A DNA stretch of 64,000 bases from Paenibacillus amylolyticus (GTDB lineage Bacteria; Bacillota; Bacilli; Paenibacillales; Paenibacillaceae), in NCBI RefSeq assembly GCF_001570725.1, contig NZ_BCNV01000001.1, positions 62,001-126,000 of the forward strand, given 5' to 3'. The position numbers and the translations under genes were made by a program. Below the pieces are notes generated by a model. That model searched no databases. It was not told where the DNA came from and saw only the letters and a list, made by a program, of their open reading frames with translations. Every line of letters begins with the position of its first letter. The first letter of the stretch is position 1. Below are positions 18,819-27,890 of this stretch, in pieces.

Positions 18819-18911
18819 TGGATTAAGAAAAAAGGGATGGGATACGTGGGAGCGCAATGGCAGGCATGATGCCTGAGAGGGAAGCCAGCGGCTCAGCGTG
18901 TTCCTTCAATC

Positions 18912-18951
18912 AAAAAAGCTGGGTGCGAGTTCATCGCATCCAGCTTTTTTT
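18912..18951 (+). terminator. Terminator of abfA
   Basis: AAAAAGCTGGGTGCGA pairs with TCGCATCCAGCTTTTT and runs into T7. The remaining 329-bp gap to 19147 shows no gene I can support. Confidence 0.9.
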
Positions 18952-19147
18952 CGTAACGAATCTAGGACACCTTATCGTGCCGATTATCGTTATATTCGAA
19001 ATTTAACGATTCGGAGACACGTTATCCTGGCAAAAAGACGGATGAATCTCCGGAAAAGCGTGCCCAGTGAGGAAATAACGTGTGCTGAGTTCGTTACAAT
19101 CCACCCACCTGTGTGAAAGGTTATTTATCTTCCGCTTAGCTTCCGCT

Positions 19148-19900
19148 TCAAAACTCAAAACTTTCGCCGTCGCGCGGAATGAGCACCTGACCATCCAACT
19201 GCTCGGATGCCAGATAAGTAGCAAGATCCGTGCGAGACACCACACAATGGTTAATCACATCCATGTGCACAGCGATGACATGAGCAGACGGCGCATGGCG
19301 CTTCACGGCGACAACGTCAGGCCCGTCCATCGTAATGGGATCACCTTCCACGAAGCGTGCACCGCCGGCATTCACGACAATGACTTCAGGCGAATATTGG
19401 CGGATGGCCTCAGCAGGTTCTTCACACCAGACGGTATCCCCAGCAATATAGGTGACAGGTTCTGCATCTGCTTCAAGTACGAAACCGGATACGTTGCCCA
19501 TACGTTTGCCGATTTCACCTGTGCCGTGCTGTCCCGATGTACGGGCAAATCGGACAGAGTGATGCTCATGCTTCTCATTTACAGGCGTTACATCCGTGAA
19601 TCCGGCTGCCAGAAATACGTTCTCGTCCCCAGGCTGGCAGATTAGAGGAATGTCCTTGCCAAGTTGTTTCGCAGCTGCTTCATCCCAATGGTCCAGATGG
19701 GTATGTGTGACAATTAACAGATCCGGATGCAGATAATCCGTTTCGGTTTCAGGCAGACCGATGCTTGGATTACGTAACTCATTCGGTGTGTTTGGAAATG
19801 CAGGCATGACATCAGCGTCCATCAACATGGGATCAACGAGGATGTTCAGCCCTCCGTATTCAAGCCAGAGTGTAGCATGGCGAATCAATTGAATTTTCAT
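19148..19900 (-). CDS. Metallo-beta-lactamase-fold hydrolase, UlaG/UPF0173-like
   Basis: 250 aa cytosolic protein. The metal-binding signature HTHLDHWD lies at 66-73, with further ligands expected in the SGQHGTGE and IAGDTVW segments. A terminal His is in IAVHMDVINH. The pattern LIRHATLWLEYGGLNILVDP at the start is typical of the UlaG-like lactonase/UPF0173 group. The substrate is unknown. The ribosome binding site AAGGAG lies about 10 bases before the ATG. It is divergent from an Lrp-type regulator across a 131-bp region with a large dyad, so the pair is probably co-regulated. Confidence 0.85.
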   Translation of the reverse strand: MKIQLIRHATLWLEYGGLNILVDPMLMDADVMPAFPNTPNELRNPSIGLPETETDYLHPDLLIVTHTHLDHWDEAAAKQLGKDIPLICQPGDENVFLAAGFTDVTPVNEKHEHHSVRFARTSGQHGTGEIGKRMGNVSGFVLEADAEPVTYIAGDTVWCEEPAEAIRQYSPEVIVVNAGGARFVEGDPITMDGPDVVAVKRHAPSAHVIAVHMDVINHCVVSRTDLATYLASEQLDGQVLIPRDGESFEF

Positions 19901-19917
19901 TATATTTGCACTCCTTC

Positions 19918-19956
19918 GGGTTGTTGAATAGTATTACCCTATATGGTATACAACCC
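19918..19956. promoter_or_regulatory. Dyad in the MBL/Lrp divergent promoter region
   Basis: GGGTTGT (19918-19924) is mirrored by ACAACCC (19950-19956). Inside it is a second, imperfect repeat, GTATTACC with GGTATAC. Nested symmetry of this size suits an octameric Lrp-type regulator. Confidence 0.4.
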
Positions 19957-20031
19957 GTTTAATGTCGTACATAACATGATGAATGGAATTAGGCCACACT
20001 AATTTCACCGTGAAAGGATTGCTGATTCAAG

Positions 20032-20463
20032 ATGAATGAAATGATAGATGATACAGATATACGCATTTTACAGATCCTGATTCAGGATGCCAAACGTTCT
20101 CACAAAGAGATCGGTGAAGAGGTTCACCTCACAGGACAGGCCGTTGGTGCAAGAGTGCGCAAGCTGCAAGATCTGGGTGTAATTCAGAGCTATACGGTAA
20201 AATGGAATCCGGAACGCCTGGGGCTCGGCCTTCAGGCCTTTGTCACGGTTTTCTTGAACTCCGGCGACAGACATGCCGCTTTTCGTACATTTATCGCTGA
20301 ACGTAAGGACATCGTTGAAGTCCACCGGGTCAGCGGAGAAGGCTGCTATCTGATGCGGGTGCAAACTGGCACCACAGAGCAGCTTGGTCAACTGCTGGAA
20401 GCATTGCTGCCTTACGGAAATTACAAAGTTAGCCTGTCCATAGGTGTAGAGAAATCACAATGA
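20032..20463 (+). CDS. Lrp/AsnC family transcriptional regulator
   Basis: 143 aa. The N-terminal winged helix starts with DDTDIRILQILIQDAKRSHK, and the recognition region GQAVGARVRKLQDLGVI follows. The C-terminal RAM/Lrp ligand domain (about 65-140) contains VHRVSGEGCYLMRV. The family forms dimers to octamers and usually senses amino acids. It is divergent from the metallo-hydrolase gene, its most likely target. Confidence 0.92.
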   Translation: MNEMIDDTDIRILQILIQDAKRSHKEIGEEVHLTGQAVGARVRKLQDLGVIQSYTVKWNPERLGLGLQAFVTVFLNSGDRHAAFRTFIAERKDIVEVHRVSGEGCYLMRVQTGTTEQLGQLLEALLPYGNYKVSLSIGVEKSQ

Positions 20464-20504
20464 TGTGTGGGAAGCTTGAAGCTTGTCCTCATCCATCCCG
20501 ATAC

Positions 20505-21005
20505 TCAACCATTTTGCTGCTGTTCCTGCAAAGTCTCCTGAAGCAAAGTCACTGCTTGGTTCAGCTCTTTTTTGTTGAACAGATGATCCGTCTGAATATG
20601 AGACCGTGTGCCGTCCTTTAGGAACAGAACGATCATGGGAGAAGCGGACAGGAGCCACTTGCTGCGGGCAGGTGAGGCGTGTTCGATTTTGCGAATCCGG
20701 CTCCATGGAATCCTCCGTTTGCCAGTACTTATAGACTCATCATCCCAAGACAACAAAACAGCGGGGGTTCTGGTTAGTCGAGACAGGAACATGAAGAACA
20801 ACGGACCGATCAACCACATACCCAGTACAGCTGCGATGGAATAGTATATGGTCTCCAGTCGTTCGGCTTGTCCATCTACGATAATCCAGAGCAGGCTTAC
20901 ACATAAGAGAAGGAACAGGAAGCAAAGGCTCCCTTTCCATAGAGCCGTGCTGCGTCGGTAAGGAATTTGCTGATGGTTACGCTTGGGTGTTTCAGGTTGT
21001 TGCAT
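20505..21005 (-). CDS. Small membrane protein with PH-like cytosolic domain, unknown
   Basis: 166 aa. Two membrane segments lie at about 25-45 and 54-77. They are followed by a domain with the pattern LLSWDDESISTGKRRIPWSRI, then FLKDG and a C-terminal helix. The arrangement is that of STM3941/YdbT-like PH-domain membrane proteins, but I cannot name the family with confidence. The ribosome binding site GGAGGAGG precedes the ATG. It is convergent with the Lrp-type gene. Confidence 0.6.
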   Translation of the reverse strand: MQQPETPKRNHQQIPYRRSTALWKGSLCFLFLLLCVSLLWIIVDGQAERLETIYYSIAAVLGMWLIGPLFFMFLSRLTRTPAVLLSWDDESISTGKRRIPWSRIRKIEHASPARSKWLLSASPMIVLFLKDGTRSHIQTDHLFNKKELNQAVTLLQETLQEQQQNG

Positions 21006-21110
21006 AGATCCTCCTCCTAATTAACATTGCTGCTCGCTATGCCAAACGTGCCGCCTGCATAAGCAGAGCGGCATGTTCAACGTTCTACATTTAATATAAC
21101 TCAGGTTTCA

Positions 21111-22928
21111 TTACCCTGATATAGCTGAATTTTTACCTGCATCACGTGCATGGGTGTACAAGTCGGCATACACGCCTTTGGCTGCGATCAGTTCCTGGTG
21201 TGGGCCTTCCTCCACAATCTCACCATTCTCCATCACCAGAATTCGATCAGCATGCATCACCGTAGACAGGCGATGGGCAATGACGATGGTTGTGCGTCCC
21301 TGGGATACTGATTCCAGCGCCTGCTGCACAAGTTGTTCGGTGTGTGAGTCCAGATTGGCCGTTGCTTCATCCAGAATGAGCACTCGAGGTTGGAACACCA
21401 CGATTCGGGCAAATGAGATCAACTGCCGCTCCCCGGCAGAAAGACCGCTTCCTCGTTCGGATAGATGCGTATCATACCCTTGCGGCAAACGTGAAATCAT
21501 CGTATGTGCTCCGACAAACCGGCAGGCCTCAATCGCCTGCTCTCGCGTAATATCCTCACGAAACATTCTCACATTATCAATGATGGAGCCGGAGAAGAGA
21601 AAGGGTTCCTGTTGAATCAGACCCACGATCCGATGAAGCTTAGCCTGCGGCAGATGCCGGATATCGGTACCATCAATCTCAATACTGCCCTTGTCTACAT
21701 CATAGAAGCGGTTGAGCAGGGAGATCAGTGTACTTTTGCCAGCGCCTGTTGTGCCCACGATACCTACCATTTCACCCGGATAGAGGTGCAGGTTCATCTG
21801 TTGGATCAAGGGCCGGTCTACCCGATAACCAAACGACACATCATTAAAATCAATCTGGCCCATTACACTCTGAGGTTCCAGTGACGATGCGAGTTTGGGT
21901 GTGGGATCGGCAACTTCCGGTCGCGTATTCAGAATGTTCCAGATGCGATCCATCGAAACGGTAGTAGACTGGAATGTATTCCACTGCATCGTAATCTGGT
22001 TAATCGGTTGAAAGAATTGGCGAATATAGCTGATAAACGCGTACAGTACCCCAACTTGCAGGGACTCACCCAGTACGGCGCGACCTCCAAGCCAAACCAT
22101 CATGACCAGTGCCGCATTGCCAAGGATATCAAACGTCCGGTTGAAGATGACATTGGAGCGGGCTTGAGCGATGTTGGCTTTCAGATGGAGCGCATTCTGT
22201 TCCGAGAAACGTTTCTTCTGTTCTTCTTCCTGGTGAAAAGCTTGAATTAAGAACATACCGGACAGGTTTTCCGCCGTAAAAGCAATCAAGCGGGAAAGAC
22301 GCGTCCGCGCATTTTGATATGCTTTTCGCAGTCGACTACGGAATAATACCGCAACAACCGCAATGACAGGCAGAACGATTAGAGAGTAACTCGCCAGAAC
22401 CGGATCAAGCTGGAACATAAAGACGATAATGAGCACCAGCATCATGCCATCCCGAATCAGACTGAGTAGCACCTGAGTGAAGAAGCTACTGATGGTCTCC
22501 GTATCACTGGATACGTTCGTGACCAGACTTCCGATATGAAAACGGTCAAAGAAGGACATGGACATTTTGGAGATATGCTTGAACAGGTCCTTTCGGATCC
22601 GGGATACAATGTTCTGTCCCACGTGCTGCAACAGATTATTCTGGATATAGGTAAAAATAAAACTGATGACAGCCAGCCCGAGAAAGATGGCTGCGAGTTG
22701 AACGAGAAAGCCGACACTGGTCTGGCCTACGGCCAGATGATCATCGATGGCGATCTTCACCAGATAGGGTTGCAGCAGATCTGCCGATATGCCAAGCAGT
22801 GAGCAGAAGAAGATACCGGCAAAAGCCCATTTATGCGGTTTGGCGTATGCCATCATGGCCTTAAACGAAGTTCGTTTACTCTGATCGGCCTCTTCATCTG
22901 GGCGAAGTTCAGCGTTAGCGTTAGACAT
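21111..22928 (-). CDS. Heterodimeric ABC exporter subunit, BmrD-like (catalytic NBD)
   Basis: 605 aa from the ATG at 22928, behind GGAGGAGGG; the longer frame start at 23027 lies inside the partner gene. A six-helix exporter domain precedes an NBD with Walker A GTTGAGKST, signature LSAGERQ and Walker B LILDEATANLD. The catalytic Glu is intact. The start codon overlaps the partner's stop by 8 bp, so translation is coupled. With the partner's altered Walker B this fits BmrC/BmrD-type asymmetric multidrug exporters, where this subunit provides the competent ATP site. The substrate is unknown. Confidence 0.9.
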   Translation of the reverse strand: MSNANAELRPDEEADQSKRTSFKAMMAYAKPHKWAFAGIFFCSLLGISADLLQPYLVKIAIDDHLAVGQTSVGFLVQLAAIFLGLAVISFIFTYIQNNLLQHVGQNIVSRIRKDLFKHISKMSMSFFDRFHIGSLVTNVSSDTETISSFFTQVLLSLIRDGMMLVLIIVFMFQLDPVLASYSLIVLPVIAVVAVLFRSRLRKAYQNARTRLSRLIAFTAENLSGMFLIQAFHQEEEQKKRFSEQNALHLKANIAQARSNVIFNRTFDILGNAALVMMVWLGGRAVLGESLQVGVLYAFISYIRQFFQPINQITMQWNTFQSTTVSMDRIWNILNTRPEVADPTPKLASSLEPQSVMGQIDFNDVSFGYRVDRPLIQQMNLHLYPGEMVGIVGTTGAGKSTLISLLNRFYDVDKGSIEIDGTDIRHLPQAKLHRIVGLIQQEPFLFSGSIIDNVRMFREDITREQAIEACRFVGAHTMISRLPQGYDTHLSERGSGLSAGERQLISFARIVVFQPRVLILDEATANLDSHTEQLVQQALESVSQGRTTIVIAHRLSTVMHADRILVMENGEIVEEGPHQELIAAKGVYADLYTHARDAGKNSAISG

Positions 22929-24663
22929 GATGTAATCCCTCCTCCTGCAAACGGTAGGTTGCTGCATATAACCCCTTGGCAGCCATAAGCTGAGCATGTG
23001 TTCCCTGTTCAGCGACTCGCCCTTCATCTAGAACGATAATATGGTCCGCATGACGGACCGCGCTGATGCGGTGAGAAATGATTAATGTGGTCTTGCCTTT
23101 GCCGATCTCACGCAGGCTGCGCAGAATCCCACTTTCTGTGACGGCATCAACCGCGCTCATGCTGTCATCGAGGATGAGAAGCTGCGCCTGTTTGATCAAT
23201 CCCCTCGCCAGACTTGTACGTTGCCGTTGTCCTCCAGATAGCGTAAGTCCTCGTTCGCCAAGTAGGGTATTGAAGCGGTCGGGAAAACGGACAATATTGT
23301 CATAGATCATAGCTTGGCGCGCACTATGCTCGACTGTCTCCAGCGATGCTTCCCGGTCGCTAAATGCGATGTTATCCCGGATGGTGGTGCTAAACAGGAA
23401 TCCATCCTGAGGGACGTAGGCGATGCGTGATCTCAGGCTTTCAAGGGACAATTGCCGAATGTCTGAACCATTGATGCGGATTGTTCCTTCAGGTGCTTCA
23501 TATGTACGCAGCAATAGCTTAACGAGGGTGCTTTTCCCTGAGCCGGTCTTGCCTACAATACCAACCGTTCGCCCGGCACGGATATTCAGTTGAATGTTTT
23601 TGAGAGCAGGAGATGAATTGCCAGGATAGGAGAAGGTTAGATTCTCCATGGTGATCTCTTGTACGGTTTGGAGTGCTGTAGCTTCAGGAAGCTCACGCAC
23701 ATCTGCTATTTCGCTCAGCAGGTCATTCACTCGCTCCAGGGATGCGCCCGAGCGCTGAACGGTATTAATGACATTACCGATCTGTTGAAGTGGTCCCATG
23801 ATGATGCGCAGATATAAGGTTAAGGCGACAAAACTTCCGAGTGTGATGGAATTCTGCATGGTCATAATACCTCCGACAAGCAGAGAAACGACCAATGAGA
23901 TGGCTCCCAGCAGCGGGAGCAATGCTTGAAACAAGGAAGACAGACGAACGAGCCGAAGCTGTTTGCTCTTGATCGCATCGACGGTGGTTCCAAAGCGTGC
24001 GCGGGCACTGTCTTCAATAGCAAACGTCTTGGTTACGCGAATGCCACCCAACTGTTCTTCTGCGGATTCCGTCATGGTTGCAAGAGCTTCCTGTACGTCA
24101 CGAGAGCGTTTGCGAATCCGTGGACCGAAAAACACGACCAGAAATGGAATCGCCAGTAAGGGTACAACACTGATCAAAATGAGCGTCAATGGAATCCCGC
24201 TAAGCAGCATCATGACTATGCAGGACAGTAGCAGGAAGGTGGCATTGGTCATGAGTGTCACACCGTTGGATATGGCTTCACGGACGGAAGTCACGTCATT
24301 CATGACATAACTGAGCAGTTTTCCGTTTCCCTGTTTGGAGAAATAATGCTCACTAAGTTCGGAAAACTTACTGAATATACGCTCACGCGTCATGAATTCA
24401 AAGCGTCGACCGAGCTTCATAATCATGAACTGCCCGGTACCAAACAGCAGATTATACCCGATGGCAATAGCCAGAAGGGACAGGCTGTACCTTACGACGG
24501 TCTGCATCTGAAGCGTATTCTGCATCAACTGGTCCGTGAAACTGCCCAGTATGCGGGGCAAGGATGCCTGCCCGATATTGGAGGCAATAATTAGAAGAAC
24601 AGCAACCAGATAGACAGGCCAGTTGGACACAACATAACCGCGAAGTAATCCTTTCTTGGACAT
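22921..24663 (-). CDS. Heterodimeric ABC exporter subunit, BmrC-like (degenerate NBD)
   Basis: 580 aa. A six-helix exporter domain (about 1-310) precedes an NBD with Walker A GKTGSGKST and signature LSGGQRQRTS. Its Walker B reads LLILDDSMSAVD, with Asp replacing the catalytic Glu as in BmrC. It is the first gene of a two-gene operon and overlaps its partner by 8 bp. The ribosome binding site AAGGAG lies nine bases before the ATG. A terminator-like hairpin and a 30-codon leader ORF lie directly upstream. That layout matches antibiotic-induced attenuation known for B. subtilis bmrBCD. Confidence 0.9.
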   Translation of the reverse strand: MSKKGLLRGYVVSNWPVYLVAVLLIIASNIGQASLPRILGSFTDQLMQNTLQMQTVVRYSLSLLAIAIGYNLLFGTGQFMIMKLGRRFEFMTRERIFSKFSELSEHYFSKQGNGKLLSYVMNDVTSVREAISNGVTLMTNATFLLLSCIVMMLLSGIPLTLILISVVPLLAIPFLVVFFGPRIRKRSRDVQEALATMTESAEEQLGGIRVTKTFAIEDSARARFGTTVDAIKSKQLRLVRLSSLFQALLPLLGAISLVVSLLVGGIMTMQNSITLGSFVALTLYLRIIMGPLQQIGNVINTVQRSGASLERVNDLLSEIADVRELPEATALQTVQEITMENLTFSYPGNSSPALKNIQLNIRAGRTVGIVGKTGSGKSTLVKLLLRTYEAPEGTIRINGSDIRQLSLESLRSRIAYVPQDGFLFSTTIRDNIAFSDREASLETVEHSARQAMIYDNIVRFPDRFNTLLGERGLTLSGGQRQRTSLARGLIKQAQLLILDDSMSAVDAVTESGILRSLREIGKGKTTLIISHRISAVRHADHIIVLDEGRVAEQGTHAQLMAAKGLYAATYRLQEEGLHHV

Positions 24664-24699
24664 AAGCGTTGTTCTCCTTTTGGTATAGGTGAAGTCAGT

Positions 24700-24792
24700 T
24701 CAGCAGGTGGAGTCAAGAAAAGGGCCGACACCTGTTATTAGCGCGTCGTGCCCTCTTACTGTATGCGATCCGGTTTGCAGTTTATCCGTCAT
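24700..24792 (-). CDS. Putative 30-aa leader peptide of the exporter operon
   Basis: A minus-strand ORF runs from the ATG at 24792 to the TGA at 24700 and overlaps the hairpin at 24721-24754. Its ribosome binding site is weak (GAGAAA-type). Its location, not its sequence, suggests a regulatory leader. It could be chance. Confidence 0.3.
   Translation of the reverse strand: MTDKLQTGSHTVRGHDALITGVGPFLDSTC
24713..24755 (-). promoter_or_regulatory. Candidate transcription attenuator before the ABC exporter
   Basis: On the minus strand, GGGC-AC-GAC pairs with GTC-G-GCCC and is followed by TTTTCTT. It lies 50-90 bases upstream of the exporter start codon. The next gene upstream is divergent (25025), so this hairpin has no other transcript to terminate. 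A TTGACA on the minus strand upstream (near 24835) could be the -35 of the leader promoter. Confidence 0.5.
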
Positions 24793-25024
24793 CCGATGGA
24801 TTTCTCTATTCTTATTTTTGCGCTAATCCGAATCAATGTCAACGAAGCCACTTAGCAGAAAGCAAGTGGGTTACATTATCGGCTTCGGAGAAGAGATGTA
24901 TGCCGTGTTCCTGTGCTGTATTCACCATTTGTCGAAATTACTGAAACATTTTCCAAGGGTATCCCGTCTGTAGGAATGAAGAGGTAAAAAATAGGCTTTA
25001 CTAATCATATGGAGGTGCCAGGAA

Positions 25025-25948
25025 ATGAAACATAAAAAAGGATTGGCTGCAACACTTGCGCTCTGCGTTTCTTTGACAGCAGGAGGTGCATCGGTACTCG
25101 CTTTTTCAGATGTGAAGGATGAAGGACAGAAGTCGGTTGTGGATTCTTTGAAATCAAAAGGTATTGTTAACGGAGTAACGGCGGATCTGTTCCGTCCAGA
25201 TCTTGCATTGTCCGAGCCTCAGGGTGTTCAACTGATTGTGAATGCATTTGGTCTGAAAAATGCATACGCTGCATCTTCCGCTCAGGATAAAATTAGTCCA
25301 GACACGTGGTATGCTGATGCTGTTCAAGCGGCTACGCAAAACGGATTGTCCATTCCGGTAGAATTGAATCCCCAAGGCAAGATGACACGCGAGCAATTTG
25401 TTATTTTGCTTCATGAAGGTATTAACACAACTGGGACTTATCCGGTCATCATGAAGTATAATCTTGTTAAGGACGAAAATAAAATCGGTAAGGACGCCAT
25501 ATCTGCAGTCCAGAACTTGCTGAACATGAACATCATTGAACTGGATAAGGACGGTAACTTCCGTCCAGATCAGTCGCTTACCCGTATGGAGGCTGCAAGC
25601 ATGATCTTCAATGCACTTGAATTTGTGGATAAACACGGCAACGGCGGCTCAGCAGAGCCAGCTCCAACCAATCCAGGTGAAGGCCAGCAAGCGATTGTAC
25701 CTGAAGTGACAACGACGAAGGTTGATGACAAAACAACCAAAGTTAAACTCAGTGCTGAAATGCCTCACCCTGGTTATGGATTGAAGATTGATGATGTAAA
25801 ATTGGAGAAGGATGGACGTGCCATCGTACTCTATTCCATTATTCAACCTGATCCGGACATGATGTATCCAATGGTCATTACAAATGTGACTGCAGAAGCG
25901 GATATCCCAACAGGCTATACGGCAGAAGCTCAGCCTTCTGGGAAGTAA
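25025..25948 (+). CDS. Secreted SLH-type protein with C-terminal PrcB-like domain
   Basis: 307 aa. A signal peptide ends near LAFS (about 27). SLH-like motifs follow: FSDVKDEGQKSVVDSLKSKGIVNG, cut here to its opening, then a TREQF block and a last copy with FRPDQSLTRMEAASMI. These anchor proteins to wall pyruvylated polymers or mark S-layer-associated proteins. After a Pro/Gly-rich linker, residues about 225-300 (HPGYGLKIDDV, then IVLYSIIQPDP) look like the PrcB/protease-complex C-terminal fold. The ribosome binding site is GGAGGTG. It is monocistronic with its own terminator. Confidence 0.75.
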   Translation: MKHKKGLAATLALCVSLTAGGASVLAFSDVKDEGQKSVVDSLKSKGIVNGVTADLFRPDLALSEPQGVQLIVNAFGLKNAYAASSAQDKISPDTWYADAVQAATQNGLSIPVELNPQGKMTREQFVILLHEGINTTGTYPVIMKYNLVKDENKIGKDAISAVQNLLNMNIIELDKDGNFRPDQSLTRMEAASMIFNALEFVDKHGNGGSAEPAPTNPGEGQQAIVPEVTTTKVDDKTTKVKLSAEMPHPGYGLKIDDVKLEKDGRAIVLYSIIQPDPDMMYPMVITNVTAEADIPTGYTAEAQPSGK

Positions 25949-25980
25949 TCAATTCTTCTGAACAGAATATAGCTTAACTT

Positions 25981-26019
25981 AAACCCACCCTTCATGCGTG
26001 CATGGAGGGTGGGTTTTTT
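25981..26019 (+). terminator. Terminator of SLH gene
   Basis: AAACCCACCCTTCATG pairs with CATGGAGGGTGGGTTT, followed by TTTT. Confidence 0.92.
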
Positions 26020-26807
26020 AGTTGAGGTGAAAAGCTGTGCCTAGGCTTTCAACGGCTAAGAATGCGGACGGCTCCTGGTGATTGAGACGGGAAGAAGGGT
26101 GGAGCGAATTCATCTCGGTCAAGTTGCAAGATAACTACTATTCTTTAGTGTGATATATTAAGTTACATCATATGAAGTGTAATAAGTTATATTGTGTCAT
26201 GTTAACTAACAAAAAAAACTCTCGTATTCGAAGAGTGAAAGCAATATTTGTTTAGGTTATAAAGCCAATTCGAGTTACCCGAGTGGTTTTTTTTATAGGC
26301 TTTTCCCAAAAATCTTAAGAATATTGGCTGCTATGCCTTGCGCAAAAACTACATATTCGGCTCCGTATATCCAATGTTTACAAGCATTTATGCATCCTGT
26401 AGGCAAAGATAAAAACAACATATATACGAAAGAGAGAGGAGAATTATAGAATAAAGGCAAGCAATTACGGGCTTGTAATATGCGATATGTATATGGTAGA
26501 TAATATTACATTTTAGTTTGGCGTTTCATCGTCTTACCCTGGATTATGATGCTTTAAGACATGAATACCATGTTCGATAAGTATATGTGGGTTTTTACTT
26601 AAGGCCTGTTTTTTATCCTCCGTTTAGATTTTACATCTTTCCAAGTCCATATGATGAAACTCCAAATGACATCTGTAGGAGGGAATGAGTCAAATTCTAC
26701 ATGTTTTACATCCCCCAAATGACAATGACAAGCTGGAAACAAACGTCTAAACCCCCGTTTTAACAGTATTTTCCGTGATTTTAGAAGTGAAGATTGAAAA
26801 TGGCATA
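26020..26807. other. Long AT-rich intergenic region with a terminator-like hairpin
   Basis: No ORF with a plausible ribosome binding site was found here. An ACTCT/AGAGT hairpin near 26219-26237 is followed by an imperfect CCA-TCG/CGA-TGG stem with T8 at 26263-26295 (plus strand). A short RNA ending near 26295 is therefore possible. The rest is AT-rich, with several imperfect repeats near 26150-26210. Confidence 0.35.
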
Positions 26808-26855
26808 TTTACGGATTCGCAAATGAACCATAAACTCGGTATGTAAGCGTTACCA
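26808..26855 (+). promoter_or_regulatory. Promoter with cre-like site for the glycan operon
   Basis: A candidate -35 TTTACG (26808) and -10 TAAACT (26831) have a 17-bp spacer. TGTAAGCGTTACCA (26842-26855) matches the CcpA cre consensus at 13 of 14 positions and lies just downstream of the -10. That position normally gives catabolite repression. Confidence 0.5.
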
Positions 26856-26902
26856 AATGAGTGGGAAGGCCGGATTTTCATTAGAAAAGGAGGAAACAAC
26901 TG

Positions 26903-27874
26903 ATGCAGCCAAATGGGAAGCCCGCCTTGTCGCAAAACTTAGCGGTAAACACGATTCCGAACAGCAAGAAAAATAAATTATGGAGAAGGATGATTCGGAA
27001 CTGGGAGTTGTATCTGTTTATCGCACCAGCCTTTCTATACTTTCTGATATTCCATTATGGTCCGATGTATGGCATACAAATCGCTTTCAAAAACTTTATC
27101 CCTACACTTGGTGTCACGGGAAGCCCATGGGTCGGATTCGATCATTTCATCCGTTTCTTCAATTCCTATTATTTTTGGGATCTACTATGGAATACCCTTA
27201 GCATCAGCTTGTATGAGCTGGCTATAGGATTTCCGCTGCCGATCATTCTTGCGTTAGCTTTCAATGAAGTAAAGGATTCCTTCTTCAAGCGTACCGTGCA
27301 GACCGTCACGTATGCACCACATTTCATTTCGGTCGTCGTGATGTCGGGGATGATCATTACCTTTTTGTCACCCTCGTCAGGCATGATTGTTAATTTGGTG
27401 GAGGCCCTTGGATTTCAGGCACCTCAATTTCTGACGGACCCTGCGTGGTTCAAGACAGTGTATGTGCTGTCAGGAGTCTGGCAAAGTGCAGGCTGGGGAA
27501 CCATTATATACCTTGCCGCTCTATCGGGTGTGGACCCCCAACTCCATGAAGCGGCTGTGGTGGATGGTGCGAGCCGGTTTAAACGGATTTTACATATTAA
27601 CATTCCAGCGATCATCCCTACGATCACCATCTTGTTAATTCTGAATATGGGCAGTATTCTGGGCGTCGGATTCGAGAAAATCCTGCTGCTGCAAAATCCG
27701 CTGAACATGGGCTCGTCAGACGTCATCTCAACATTTGTCTATCGGTCCGGTCTGGTCGATGCGCAGTACAGTTTCTCTACGGCGGTGGGATTGTTCAACT
27801 CCGTAGTTAATGCGATTCTGCTTATTACCGTGAATCAGATTGCACGCCGCACCAGTGAAAACAGCCTGTGGTAA
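26903..27874 (+). CDS. Sugar ABC transporter permease, LplB-type
   Basis: 323 aa with six membrane helices. The inner-membrane permease signature EAAVVDGASRFKR is near residue 215. The family (LplB/YteP) imports complex oligosaccharides. The ribosome binding site GGAGG lies nine bases before the ATG. It is the first gene of a run of seven same-strand genes to 36600, with no terminator seen between them. The ATPase subunit is absent, as usual for this group; a shared MsmX-like ATPase elsewhere is expected. Confidence 0.92.
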   Translation: MQPNGKPALSQNLAVNTIPNSKKNKLWRRMIRNWELYLFIAPAFLYFLIFHYGPMYGIQIAFKNFIPTLGVTGSPWVGFDHFIRFFNSYYFWDLLWNTLSISLYELAIGFPLPIILALAFNEVKDSFFKRTVQTVTYAPHFISVVVMSGMIITFLSPSSGMIVNLVEALGFQAPQFLTDPAWFKTVYVLSGVWQSAGWGTIIYLAALSGVDPQLHEAAVVDGASRFKRILHINIPAIIPTITILLILNMGSILGVGFEKILLLQNPLNMGSSDVISTFVYRSGLVDAQYSFSTAVGLFNSVVNAILLITVNQIARRTSENSLW

Positions 27875-27890
27875 AAGGAGGGGAAAACAC

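Noticed and set aside
21050..21074. TGCCGC/GCGGCA hairpin downstream of the exporter operon as terminator
   Set aside because: Good stem, but no T-run on the minus strand; left unannotated.
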